Shown here piece after piece: positions 33,871 to 41,287 of a stretch of 41,287 bases of DNA. Origin of the DNA: Granulicella sp. S190 (lineage in GTDB: Bacteria > Acidobacteriota > Terriglobia > Terriglobales > Acidobacteriaceae). The notes below the pieces were generated by a model. That model worked only from the letters and a program-made list of their open reading frames with translations. It was not told the origin of the DNA and did not search any database. The position numbers were made by a program, and so were the translations under genes. How positions within the stretch are numbered: position 1 is the stretch's first letter; every line of letters begins with the position of its first letter. The stretch spans positions 48,206 to 89,492 of the forward strand of contig NZ_LMUD01000031.1 of the NCBI RefSeq assembly GCF_009766095.1, read 5' to 3'.

Positions 33871-35334
33871 TCAGCCACGCGCAAAATCAATAAACGCATG
33901 CTGCGGATCGGTATGCACCAACATCACATCCACCATATCTCCCACGTCCAGCCCCTGCGCCCCCCGCACCACCTTGCCTTCCACCGGCGGATCGAACACC
34001 CGCACATACGTCCCCTTATCGTTCGCCCCGGTCACCACCCCGTGGAAGCTCTTGCCTACGCTCCCAGCCAGCGCAACCGCCGTCACCCGCTTCAGCATCG
34101 TTCGCTCCACCTTGCGTCCAGCCGACTCCCGCTCATTGCAGTGCTTCGCAATCACGTCAAGCTCTTCATCGCTATAAGGAGCCACCTCTCCCGCCAGCAT
34201 CGCCTTCACCACCCGTTGCGTCACCAGATCCACAAACCGTCGGTTCGGCGCCGTCGAGTGAGCATAGTCCTGCGCAGCCAATCCAAAGTGCCCCTGCGAC
34301 TCCGCCTCATCGCCCTTCGCCAGCACATACTCCCCCGGCCCCATCAGCTTGATGATTGCTAGCGATAGATCCGGGTAATGCACAGCATCCGCCACCCGCT
34401 GCGTCTGCAGAAACGCATTCAGCGCACCCGAATCAGGCTGCGCCGGCAGCACCGTCCCATGCCGCCCCACCAGCTCTACTATCCTCGCCCATCGCTCCGG
34501 TGACCGCACCACCCTGCGAATGCACGACCGCTTCGCCTCCCGCAGCGTCCGCGCCATCGTCTCATTGGTAGCGATCATCAGCTCTTCAATCAGGTCACTG
34601 GCCCGGTTATGAAACGCCGTCCCAATCGACTCCACCTTTCCGTCCACCACCACCGGATCGGCCTCAACCCGGTTGAACTCCAGCGCCCCCAGCTTCACTC
34701 GCTGCGCCCGCAGCGCCACCGCAGCCTCATCCTGCATCCGCAGCTGCTCCTGCAACTCCGCTGAAGCCGCCACCTTCGCATCCGGCCCGCTCTTTCCTTC
34801 CAGCCACGGACCCACGTGACTATAAGCAAGCTGTGCCTTATTCGTAACCGTAGCCCTGTAGATACTCGCCTGCTCTACCATCCCCTCGGCAGTCACCACA
34901 AACTCCACTACCATCGCCGCCCGATCCTCGCCCTCATTCAGCGAAGTCATATCCGTAGAGAGTTCAACCGGCAGCATCGAAAAGTTTTTCACCGTTGTAT
35001 AAACAGTCTCGGTCTGCTCCGCCGCATGACGATCCAACGGCGTATCTTTCAACACTGCGGCCGACACATCCGCAATCCCCACCCTCACGCGAACGCCCCC
35101 GCCCGCCAATCGCTCAGCAACTTCAATCTGATCCAGGTCCCGCGAGGTATCGTTATCGATTGAAGACCAAAGCAGCTCCCGCAGGTCACGCACATCCTTG
35201 TCAGGAGCCGTATGCAATGCCGCGCGAATCGCAGCTATCTGCGCATCGCTGCCATCGGGAAATCCAACATGAAATCCCTCGCGAATCATCTCCGCCGAGG
35301 CAGAACCAACAAGGTCAAAGGGTAGGTTAGACAT
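33871..35334 (-). CDS. RNB-domain ribonuclease
   Basis: A 487-residue exoribonuclease-like protein of the RNase II/R (RNB) family. The metal-site segment is SIDNDTSRDLDQIEVA, with Asp60, Asp66 and Asp68; the position of the fourth Asp of RNase II is Gln69. The later segment DYAHSTAPNRRFVDL carries the conserved arginines. There is no N-terminal cold-shock domain and only a short S1-like end (GKSFHGVVTGANDKGTYVRV). The family member is thus shorter than RNase II. It is the last gene of the rhamnose operon, 12 bases after the DUF6314 gene. TAGGCT lies 9 bases before the ATG; no ribosome site is seen. Confidence 0.87.
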   Translation of the reverse strand: MSNLPFDLVGSASAEMIREGFHVGFPDGSDAQIAAIRAALHTAPDKDVRDLRELLWSSIDNDTSRDLDQIEVAERLAGGGVRVRVGIADVSAAVLKDTPLDRHAAEQTETVYTTVKNFSMLPVELSTDMTSLNEGEDRAAMVVEFVVTAEGMVEQASIYRATVTNKAQLAYSHVGPWLEGKSGPDAKVAASAELQEQLRMQDEAAVALRAQRVKLGALEFNRVEADPVVVDGKVESIGTAFHNRASDLIEELMIATNETMARTLREAKRSCIRRVVRSPERWARIVELVGRHGTVLPAQPDSGALNAFLQTQRVADAVHYPDLSLAIIKLMGPGEYVLAKGDEAESQGHFGLAAQDYAHSTAPNRRFVDLVTQRVVKAMLAGEVAPYSDEELDVIAKHCNERESAGRKVERTMLKRVTAVALAGSVGKSFHGVVTGANDKGTYVRVFDPPVEGKVVRGAQGLDVGDMVDVMLVHTDPQHAFIDFARG

Positions 35335-35346
35335 GCGAGAGGTAGC

Positions 35347-35790
35347 CTAACATGACGCGCCTGACTCGCGCTTCAACCGCCAATACACCGTCCGAATCGC
35401 ATAATCCTTCTTCGGCCCACTCACCCGATGCCGAATCTCAAAGCTCCCATCGGCATAGATCCGGTAAGCCGAAACATAACGATCATCCTTGCAGAGATGC
35501 TCCGCACCGCCCGCCATCTCTTCACCCTCAACCTCAAACCGCACCACCTGAAACAACTCGCGGGTGTCATGAAACCGCACCGCAAATCCACAATCACCTC
35601 GCTCGTAGAGGTAACTCTGCCGGCTCTGCAACGCCTGTCCGTCCTCCAGCCGCAACTCGCCCGCCTCACGATACAGCACGCTCCCATCCTCCAGAGCCGT
35701 GAACGAAGCCGTCCCACTCATACGTCCCTGCCCCGGGATCTCCCGCTCGAACCCCCACTCCCCCAGCAGACCGTCGAACACATCGCGCAT
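35347..35790 (-). CDS. DUF6314-family protein
   Basis: A 147-residue cytoplasmic beta-rich protein. The order of conserved elements, GEWGFEREI, SGTASFTA, VLYREAGELRL, FAVRFHDTRELFQVV, EHLCKDDRYVSAYRIY and SGPKKDYAIRTVYWR, is that of DUF6314, whose role is unknown. It starts 3 bases after the rhamnulokinase stop and ends 12 bases before the ribonuclease gene, so it belongs to the same transcript. A lipocalin-like ligand-binding fold is plausible. Confidence 0.82.
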   Translation of the reverse strand: MRDVFDGLLGEWGFEREIPGQGRMSGTASFTALEDGSVLYREAGELRLEDGQALQSRQSYLYERGDCGFAVRFHDTRELFQVVRFEVEGEEMAGGAEHLCKDDRYVSAYRIYADGSFEIRHRVSGPKKDYAIRTVYWRLKRESGASC

Positions 35791-35793
35791 CGG

Positions 35794-37260
35794 CTAACCC
35801 ATCGCCGTAACCAGCAACGCGGCCCACCGCGAAACCTGCTCCGCATAGGCTCCAGTTACCTCATCGCGGCTCCCCTCAAGCACCGCCATCTGCACCGCAA
35901 AGTTCCCTACGGTCGAGCTCTCCGCCGCCCCACGAAAAACCTCCAGCCCGGTAGCCTCCCGCGTCAAGCGATTCAGAAAATCGTTCTGGCTGGCTCCTCC
36001 TACGACAAACAACCGCTTCAGCTCTTTACCGCTATGCTGCGCCACACGCTGCAAAACCTCTGCATACCGCGCAGCTAGGCTATGAAAGATCAAACTGGCA
36101 AACACCGGCGCACCCTCCGGGCTCTCGTCCAGAAGTGCGAATCCCATTCTCGCTCTCTGCTCATTCATCCGCTGCGGCATCTGTCCCGCTAGCAGCAGCT
36201 CCGGATCATCCACATTCAGCATCCCCTCCGGCTTCGCTACCGTCTCCGCCCCCGCCACAAGTTCCGGCACCGTCCACTCCCGCCCCGCCGCTGCCCACGC
36301 ATCCATACACTGCCGAAGCAGCCACATCCCATTCACATTCTTGTGAAAGCAAATCCGGCCCCCCACTGCACCGAGATTCGTAAAGTTCTCCCCCGCAACA
36401 GACTCGTCATTCCGCGGCTGCTCCAGTACCGTCCCCACCAGCGACCACGTACCCGAGCTGATATAAGCCCAATCGCCACCCGTCGCAGGAATCCCCGCAA
36501 TCGCCGAGGCCGTGTCATGACAAGCCGGAGCAATCAGCACCGTATCCCGAAACGCCGCCAGCCCCGCCAGCGGCCCACTCAATCTCCCCACCACGGTCCC
36601 TGGAGGAACCAGCTTCGACGCACAAGCCATATCGAGCTCCGCAGCCTGAAAGATCTCCTCGCACCAGCGCGAACGATGCAGATCCACCATCTGCGTATGC
36701 GTCGCATTCGTATATTCTGCCACCCGCGCTCCTCCCCAACGCGACAGAATATACTCTGGCAGGTTCATCCACTGCGTCCCCGCCTCAGCTCCCTGCAGCC
36801 CGTCCGCATAGAGTTGGTACAGCGTATTGATCCGCAGTAGTTGTACTCCTGTCAGCTCTCGCAGACGCTCAGGCGCAATCGCTCGGTACAGCAACGGCTC
36901 CGCCTCTATCGTTCGCTCATCGCGATAGCAGAACGGATCAGCCAGTGCTCGCCCCTCCGCATCCACGCGGACATAATCCACGGCCCAACCATCGACCGCG
37001 ATCGATCGAACACCCTCCTCCGCAATCTCCGCGCACCGCCGAAGCCCATCCTCCAGCCCCGCCTCAATCCTAGCCAGATCCCACCGCAAACCGCCATCCA
37101 CTACGCGAGGAGCATTCGCAAATCGATGCACCAGCGTAATCACAGGGCGCCCAGTCACCCACCGTAGCAGCGACACCCGGCAACTCTCCGCCCCCAGGTC
37201 CACCGCCACCAAAGCCCGAGTATTCATCGGAACCAGCACCCTGTCCCCCGTCTGTCTCAT
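35794..37260 (-). CDS. rhaB: Rhamnulokinase (FGGY family)
   Basis: A 488-residue sugar kinase that phosphorylates L-rhamnulose to rhamnulose-1-phosphate in the cytoplasm. Landmarks are LVAVDLGAESCRVSLL (phosphate 1), VDGWAVDYVRVD, YRDERT, INTLYQLYA, HDTASAIAGIP, YISSGTWSLVG and VVGGASQNDFLN. NTLYQLYA and the FCYRDERT stretch are typical of RhaB. The product is the substrate of the aldolase encoded 42 bases upstream. Start is ATG at 37260, or the Met 11 codons later (37227). A 14-base duplication spans the start region. No rhamnose isomerase is in the window. Confidence 0.92.
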   Translation of the reverse strand: MRQTGDRVLVPMNTRALVAVDLGAESCRVSLLRWVTGRPVITLVHRFANAPRVVDGGLRWDLARIEAGLEDGLRRCAEIAEEGVRSIAVDGWAVDYVRVDAEGRALADPFCYRDERTIEAEPLLYRAIAPERLRELTGVQLLRINTLYQLYADGLQGAEAGTQWMNLPEYILSRWGGARVAEYTNATHTQMVDLHRSRWCEEIFQAAELDMACASKLVPPGTVVGRLSGPLAGLAAFRDTVLIAPACHDTASAIAGIPATGGDWAYISSGTWSLVGTVLEQPRNDESVAGENFTNLGAVGGRICFHKNVNGMWLLRQCMDAWAAAGREWTVPELVAGAETVAKPEGMLNVDDPELLLAGQMPQRMNEQRARMGFALLDESPEGAPVFASLIFHSLAARYAEVLQRVAQHSGKELKRLFVVGGASQNDFLNRLTREATGLEVFRGAAESSTVGNFAVQMAVLEGSRDEVTGAYAEQVSRWAALLVTAMG

Positions 37261-37277
37261 CGCGTCTGTCTCATCGG
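37250..37277 (-). repeat. 14-base tandem duplication at the rhaB start
   Basis: GTCTGTCTCATCGC (37250-37263) is followed at once by GTCTGTCTCATCGG (37264-37277). The unit is not a multiple of three, so the upstream copy of the start codon (37274) is out of frame and stops within six codons. The duplication probably arose by slippage and may affect rhaB initiation. Confidence 0.7.
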
Positions 37278-37302
37278 GCCACCCAGGCTGTTCCTGCCAA
37301 AT

Positions 37303-39507
37303 CTAGCGAAGATAAGCCTCAGTCAACCCGCCATCGACAGGAATCAGATGTCCCGTCGTGCATCGCGCCAGCGGCCCGGCAAGAAACAGAATCGCCTGCG
37401 CACAATCCTTCGGATCGATTGGCTGATGCGTCAGCGTTCGCGTCGCATAAAACTGCGCCAGCACATTCCGCAGCTCATCGTCCGTAGCCGTCTCTTCAAA
37501 CGGCAGCTTGTACTTCTTCAGCGAAGCGATCACCCGGTCCCGCGGAAACATCGTCGAGCCCTTCACCACGGTCGCAGGAGAGATTCCGTTCACCCTCACT
37601 TTTGGCGACAGCGTGACCGCCAGCTCTCGCACCAGATGGCTCAACGCCGCCTTACTCACGTCGTAAGCCTCACTCCCGCGCTTGGCCACCACTGCATTCG
37701 CAGAGCTCGTCAGCACCACGCTCGCATCGATTCCCTGCTCTGCAAAAATCTTCGCAGCCTCATCTGCCAGCAGATAGTTCGCCGTCACATTCACCTCGAG
37801 CGTCAGCGCCCACTGCGCATCGCTGATCACCCCATCCGGCGAAGACGGAAACAGTGCAGCCGTATTGATTAGAATATCGATCCCGCCAAACTCCCGGATC
37901 GTAGCCTCCAGCGCAGCTTTTATCGTCTTCCGGTCGCGAATGTCGATGCCCGTCCAGCTCACCGACTCCTTCCCCGAGATCGCCTTTACCTCCGCCGCAA
38001 CCGCCTCGGCGCCCTTCACATCGCGGTCCGCAATCACCACATGCGCACCACGCTCCGCCGCCATCAAAGCCACCTCGCGTCCAATCCCGCTGCCGCCCCC
38101 GACAATCAAAGCCACCCGTCGGCTCAGCTCCTTCTCCGCAGGCTGCCGGCGAATCTTCGCCTCTTCCAGCTTCCAGTACTCAATCCGAAACGCCTCGCTC
38201 GGAGGCAGCGCCACATAGTTCGCATGCACCGTAAACTGATCCGCCGCAGCCGCAGGCCCAGCCTGAGGAATCTCCTTGCAATCCACTCCAGCGCCCAGCG
38301 CGCCCGCGCCCTGCATCACGCCAAGCGCATTGATATAAAACTCGCCGGTAATCCGCGACTCCGTCTTGTTCTTCCCAAAGCTGAACATCCCCACACCCGG
38401 CACCAGCACCACCGTCGGGCTCGCATCACGCACCGCAGGCGAGTCCTTCACCGCATGCTTCTTGTAATACTCCGCATACTCCGCGCGATAAGTCTCCAAC
38501 CCGCTCTCAATCAGCTCTTTCAACTCCAAGGGGTCGCCAGCCGAACTCCACTTGATCAACATCGGTCGAATCTTCGTCCGGATAAAATGATCCGGGCAGC
38601 TCGTCCCCAGGTGCGCCAGCCTCTCCGCCTGCGCCGAGTTCACAAACTCCAGCACCTGCGGCGAATCCGAAAAACTCCCAATCCATCTCTGCTTCCGCGA
38701 TACCGCTCCGCGCAGATAAGGCATGATCGAAACCGCAATCTCTGCACGATCCTCTCGCGTCTTCCCCTGGCCGCCACCGAAGACCGTATACCCATCCTTC
38801 GCATGCCGCTCAATAAACTGTCCCAGTTGATCGATGATCGTAATCGTATTCAGGTAGCTCTCGCGCTGCGTATCGCTCCACGTAAACAGCCCATGCCCAC
38901 CCAGCACCACGCCGTCGCATCCAGGCGTCTCTGCCACAATCTTCTTCAACATCATGCCCAGCTCGAATCCGGGCCGCTGCCACGGCAGCCACGCCAGCTT
39001 GTGTCCAAACTCTTTGTTGAACTCCTCCATCTTGATCTTCCCATTGGCCGAGGCCGCCAGCGCGATCCCCCAATCCGGGTGCAGATGGTCCACATGCGCA
39101 AACGGCAGAAATCCATGCAGCGGCGTATCGATCGAAGCCGCGATCGGATTATTCCCAAACGTACACAGCGGATACATCTCCACCATCTCATCCTCGAGAT
39201 CCACTCCGCGATATGCCTTCTCCAGCGCTAGAAGCTTCTCCATATAGAGCGTCGCAAACCCCGCACGCTTGATGCTCCCCAGGTCGCCCCCGCTTCCCTT
39301 CACCCACAGAATCTCTTTGGTCTTTCCATCCAGCGGATCCACCTGCCCCAGCTTCGAGCTCGTATTTCCCCCGCCAAAGTTCGTGATCCGCAGATCCGAA
39401 CCCAGCAGATTCGATCGGTATCTCAGCAGCTCCGGCGCATCCAGCTTCGCTGCAACCGCATCATCCCACCGATCCTCAAGAAACCGCAGCCCACTCCGTC
39501 CAGTCAT
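37303..39507 (-). CDS. rhaEW: Bifunctional rhamnulose-1-phosphate aldolase/alcohol dehydrogenase
   Basis: A 734-residue two-domain enzyme. The first half is a class II aldolase that cleaves rhamnulose-1-phosphate to DHAP and L-lactaldehyde (NFGGGNTSSKLG, FLPFAHVDHLHPDW, LGGHGLFTWSDT). The second, from about residue 460, is an SDR domain (VALIVGGGSGIGREVA, LINTAALFP, then Tyr/Lys in SEAYDVSKAAL, and PVDGGLTEAYLR) that oxidises lactaldehyde. This joined enzyme is characteristic of one bacterial rhamnose pathway. AGAGGT precedes the ATG at 39507 by 6 bases. It follows the regulator by 187 bases and precedes rhaB by 42. The symbol is the common one for this type. Confidence 0.92.
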   Translation of the reverse strand: MTGRSGLRFLEDRWDDAVAAKLDAPELLRYRSNLLGSDLRITNFGGGNTSSKLGQVDPLDGKTKEILWVKGSGGDLGSIKRAGFATLYMEKLLALEKAYRGVDLEDEMVEMYPLCTFGNNPIAASIDTPLHGFLPFAHVDHLHPDWGIALAASANGKIKMEEFNKEFGHKLAWLPWQRPGFELGMMLKKIVAETPGCDGVVLGGHGLFTWSDTQRESYLNTITIIDQLGQFIERHAKDGYTVFGGGQGKTREDRAEIAVSIMPYLRGAVSRKQRWIGSFSDSPQVLEFVNSAQAERLAHLGTSCPDHFIRTKIRPMLIKWSSAGDPLELKELIESGLETYRAEYAEYYKKHAVKDSPAVRDASPTVVLVPGVGMFSFGKNKTESRITGEFYINALGVMQGAGALGAGVDCKEIPQAGPAAAADQFTVHANYVALPPSEAFRIEYWKLEEAKIRRQPAEKELSRRVALIVGGGSGIGREVALMAAERGAHVVIADRDVKGAEAVAAEVKAISGKESVSWTGIDIRDRKTIKAALEATIREFGGIDILINTAALFPSSPDGVISDAQWALTLEVNVTANYLLADEAAKIFAEQGIDASVVLTSSANAVVAKRGSEAYDVSKAALSHLVRELAVTLSPKVRVNGISPATVVKGSTMFPRDRVIASLKKYKLPFEETATDDELRNVLAQFYATRTLTHQPIDPKDCAQAILFLAGPLARCTTGHLIPVDGGLTEAYLR

Positions 39508-39694
39508 GTTGTACCTCTGTTGTGTCGGCCAAACTCAGGCCCGGACCATCATTCCACACCCAACACCAATACAGCAACTATTTCCAATGAGAAAATTTCG
39601 CGCAGGGCAAGCCATGATGCAAGCCGGAACCCACCTGAAACAGTCTCGCCGCAACCCCCCGGCCGGCGCCGAAACCGGGCCCCTAACAGCCGTC

Positions 39695-40783
39695 CTAGCC
39701 CAGCGACTCCCGCGTCACCATCTTGTGCGCGACATAGTTATACGGAGGCACCGTCTGTCCGCGCAGCAGCGACAGGCCCAGGTGAATCAAACTCGGCCCA
39801 TAAGAACTCGCCTCATGCGAAACAGACCCGATCAGCGGAGACTTATCCCTCCGCATCTCCTGGATTGCCTCGGCAATGCAATCCTGTCCCACGATCGCAA
39901 CATGCTTCTCCCGCTTCTGCTCCCGCACCGCATCCACCGCACCCAGCGCGCTGGAGTCCGTAGCCGCCGCAATCAGAATGTGTTTGTCCTTCGGATGACG
40001 CTGCAGAAAATCCGCAATCAGCTTCTTGCTCCGGTCCCTCATCCCTCGCCCGTCGATCCGTACAAATACCTCCACCGGCAGCTCCTGATGTCCTTTTCTC
40101 ACACCCTCGAACGCGCCCGTAATCCGGCTCTGCACCAGCTGTCCGGCCTCTGCCAGGTCCAACCCGAGCACCCAATCCACCTTGCCATCCCAGTTCGCCG
40201 TGGCATGCGCGCCCAGCGTCTCCCCCGCTTCAATCCCAACCCGGTAGTTGTCCACGCCAAAGTAAGTCGCATGAGGATGCGGAATATCGATCGCAATCAG
40301 CGGAATCTTCGCCGCCGCGATCTTGTCTCCGATCATCGGCGCCACCTCCTGCTCCACCTGAAACTCAATCACCAGGTCAACCTTGCTCGAAACAAACTCC
40401 TCCGCATTCCTCAACGCAGTCGCCGAATCGTAGTGATTATCCAGGATCAGCAGATCGACTCCCACCGCCGCCGCCGCATCCTTCAGGCTCTCGGTTACCT
40501 CGACAGAAAACGGCATATCCGCGCTCTGGCCGCCAAACCCGAACCGGATCTTCTTCGGCCGCGTCACGTGCCGGTACGTACCATCAGGGGACTGAGAAAG
40601 ATATCCCCGATGCACAAACGTCTTCAGCACGCGGTACACCGTCGTCTTAGAGATCCGCGTCTGCCGGTGGATCGACTCCAGCGTCATCGGCTGGTTCTCC
40701 GCCTGCAGCAACTCCAGAATATCCAGCGCCTTCGACAGCACAGGAATGAGATAAAGTCGTTTCGAGGTCTTGCGTACCGGCAT
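39695..40783 (-). CDS. Transcription regulator: IclR-type HTH joined to sugar-binding domain
   Basis: A 362-residue protein. Residues about 10-75 are an IclR-type winged helix (LSKALDILELLQAENQ, QTRISKTTVYRVLKTFVHRG). The rest is a periplasmic-binding-protein domain of the LacI/ribose-binding type (DLLILDNHYDSATALRNAE, IPLIAIDIPHPHATYFGVDN, AATDSSALGAVDAV, VGQDCIAEAIQEM). LacI regulators have a different HTH, so this is a domain swap. No signal peptide, so it is an intracellular DNA-binding sensor. It is upstream of the rhamnose genes in the same direction and probably senses rhamnose or a product. The start is ATG at 40783, or GTG at 40807. Confidence 0.87.
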   Translation of the reverse strand: MPVRKTSKRLYLIPVLSKALDILELLQAENQPMTLESIHRQTRISKTTVYRVLKTFVHRGYLSQSPDGTYRHVTRPKKIRFGFGGQSADMPFSVEVTESLKDAAAAVGVDLLILDNHYDSATALRNAEEFVSSKVDLVIEFQVEQEVAPMIGDKIAAAKIPLIAIDIPHPHATYFGVDNYRVGIEAGETLGAHATANWDGKVDWVLGLDLAEAGQLVQSRITGAFEGVRKGHQELPVEVFVRIDGRGMRDRSKKLIADFLQRHPKDKHILIAAATDSSALGAVDAVREQKREKHVAIVGQDCIAEAIQEMRRDKSPLIGSVSHEASSYGPSLIHLGLSLLRGQTVPPYNYVAHKMVTRESLG

Positions 40784-40940
40784 AGGCTCCCGCTGAGGAG
40801 AAACCACTCAGCCGATCCATTATGCTGCACAGGTCTCGCGTTTCGCTAATGGAATCCAGGCGCGCAAACTGCAAAATCTCCGTCAACCCCTCTCACTCCG
40901 GTACGATTTAAAATCTTTACTGTGCTAAAAGAGAGACATC

Positions 40941-41287
40941 TTGCCCAGGCCCAACCGACCCGCCGAGTCTTCTGTCTTTAGATCTGCCCTCTCGCTCTGG
41001 CTCCTCAAGGCCGCCCTGGCGACCCTTCTCCTCGGCACGCTCCAGGCAAACGCACAGCAGTTCACCTTTCAACACTTCGATCAGAACGAAGGTCTTAAAA
41101 ATCACGATGTCTTTAAACTCATCCAGGACAAGACGGGCCACCTCTGGGCCGCTACTGAAAACGGCCTCTTCCGCTACGATGGCGCGGAGTTTCACCGCTT
41201 CGGCACAGCAGACGGCATCCGCGAAAGTCTCGTCATCGACGTCTACCAGGACGACTCTGGCCGCATCTGGACTGCAACCAACGATCA
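40941..41287 (+). CDS. Two-component regulator propeller protein, N-terminal part
   Basis: The gene runs off the right edge; 115 codons are visible. A TTG start (40941) follows GAGAG by a few bases and gives a signal peptide (WLLKAALATLLLGTLQANAQ). The mature part begins with regulator-propeller repeats: FTFQHFDQNEGLKNHDVFKL, DKTGHLWAATENGLFRYDG, FHRFGTADGIRES, and DDSGRIWTATND. Such repeats form a periplasmic beta-propeller, usually followed by a membrane helix and a kinase, diguanylate cyclase or regulator output, which lies outside the window. It is divergent from the rhamnose regulator, with about 133 bases shared between them. Confidence 0.87.
   Translation, partial: MPRPNRPAESSVFRSALSLWLLKAALATLLLGTLQANAQQFTFQHFDQNEGLKNHDVFKLIQDKTGHLWAATENGLFRYDGAEFHRFGTADGIRESLVIDVYQDDSGRIWTATND

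Noticed and set aside
33746..34177. 143-codon plus-strand frame
   Set aside because: It runs through an intergenic repeat into the antisense of the RNB ribonuclease gene and has no domain.
38041..39231. 396-codon plus-strand open frame
   Set aside because: Complement of rhaEW with biased composition; no signal of a real protein.
39508..39694. Riboswitch or attenuator before rhaEW
   Set aside because: Some GC-rich self-complementarity near the regulator end, but no T-run hairpin or known riboswitch core; the AGAGGT ribosome site is ordinary.
39269..40849. 526-codon plus-strand open frame
   Set aside because: It spans the complement of rhaEW's start and the regulator, is very rich in Arg/His/Pro, and shows no domain.
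1..41287. tRNA, rRNA, CRISPR, insertion sequence or prophage
   Set aside because: No cloverleaf, rRNA core sequence, regular spaced repeats, transposase or phage protein was recognised.

Overview
The window looks like chromosome of a soil Acidobacteriota (class Terriglobia; Edaphobacter, Granulicella or Terriglobus-like). The grounds are the GC-rich codon use, a very large Oar-type TonB-dependent receptor with an N-terminal carboxypeptidase-regulatory domain, a start of a two-component-regulator propeller protein, Tat-exported sugar enzymes and the character of the intergenic repeats. This is inference from gene content; no rRNA or other marker gene is present. No tRNA, CRISPR array, insertion sequence or phage gene was seen.

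Layout. Bases 1-94 hold the start of an unrecognised minus-strand gene. Bases 375-7495 are a plus-strand run: aldo/keto reductase, N-carbamoylputrescine amidase (AguB), an SDR oxidoreductase, agmatine deiminase (AguA), an HD-domain protein, a TadA tRNA deaminase joined in frame to a DUF3175 domain with a lysine-rich tail, a glucose-dehydrogenase-like SDR and a glutaredoxin. AguA plus AguB make putrescine from agmatine. Bases 7561-14500 carry an exported NTF2-like protein, the purine pair purB-purU, a small basic protein, a PRISE-type (progesterone 5-beta-reductase-like) reductase, a YkgJ-like cysteine-cluster protein, UbiX and a nitroreductase. Bases 14640-17681 hold an exported protein, two adjoining gene remnants (methyltransferase and flavin reductase), an exported STN-domain protein and a 57-residue membrane protein. 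Bases 17925-23883 hold uvrA, a CPBP protease-like membrane protein, a small membrane-anchored protein, pyrE and a DoxX-like protein.

Bases 24063-33686 form a carbohydrate region: the Oar-type receptor, three consecutive Tat-signal proteins (TIM-barrel, Gfo/Idh/MocA oxidoreductase, TIM-barrel), an exported GH39 glycosidase and a class II aldolase. I infer a periplasmic oxidative glycoside-degradation route. Bases 33871-40783 are a minus-strand L-rhamnose operon: a regulator joining an IclR-type helix-turn-helix to a sugar-binding domain, the bifunctional rhamnulose-1-phosphate aldolase/dehydrogenase, rhamnulokinase, a DUF6314 protein and an RNB-family ribonuclease. The window ends inside a propeller-type sensor.

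The most unusual points are the TadA-DUF3175 reading frame with its own internal ribosome site, the triple Tat sugar cluster, several genes whose -10-like box sits directly before the start codon (possible leaderless mRNAs), the IclR/sugar-binding regulator, and three related intergenic repeats. All functional calls rest on motif recognition by eye; no database search was possible.
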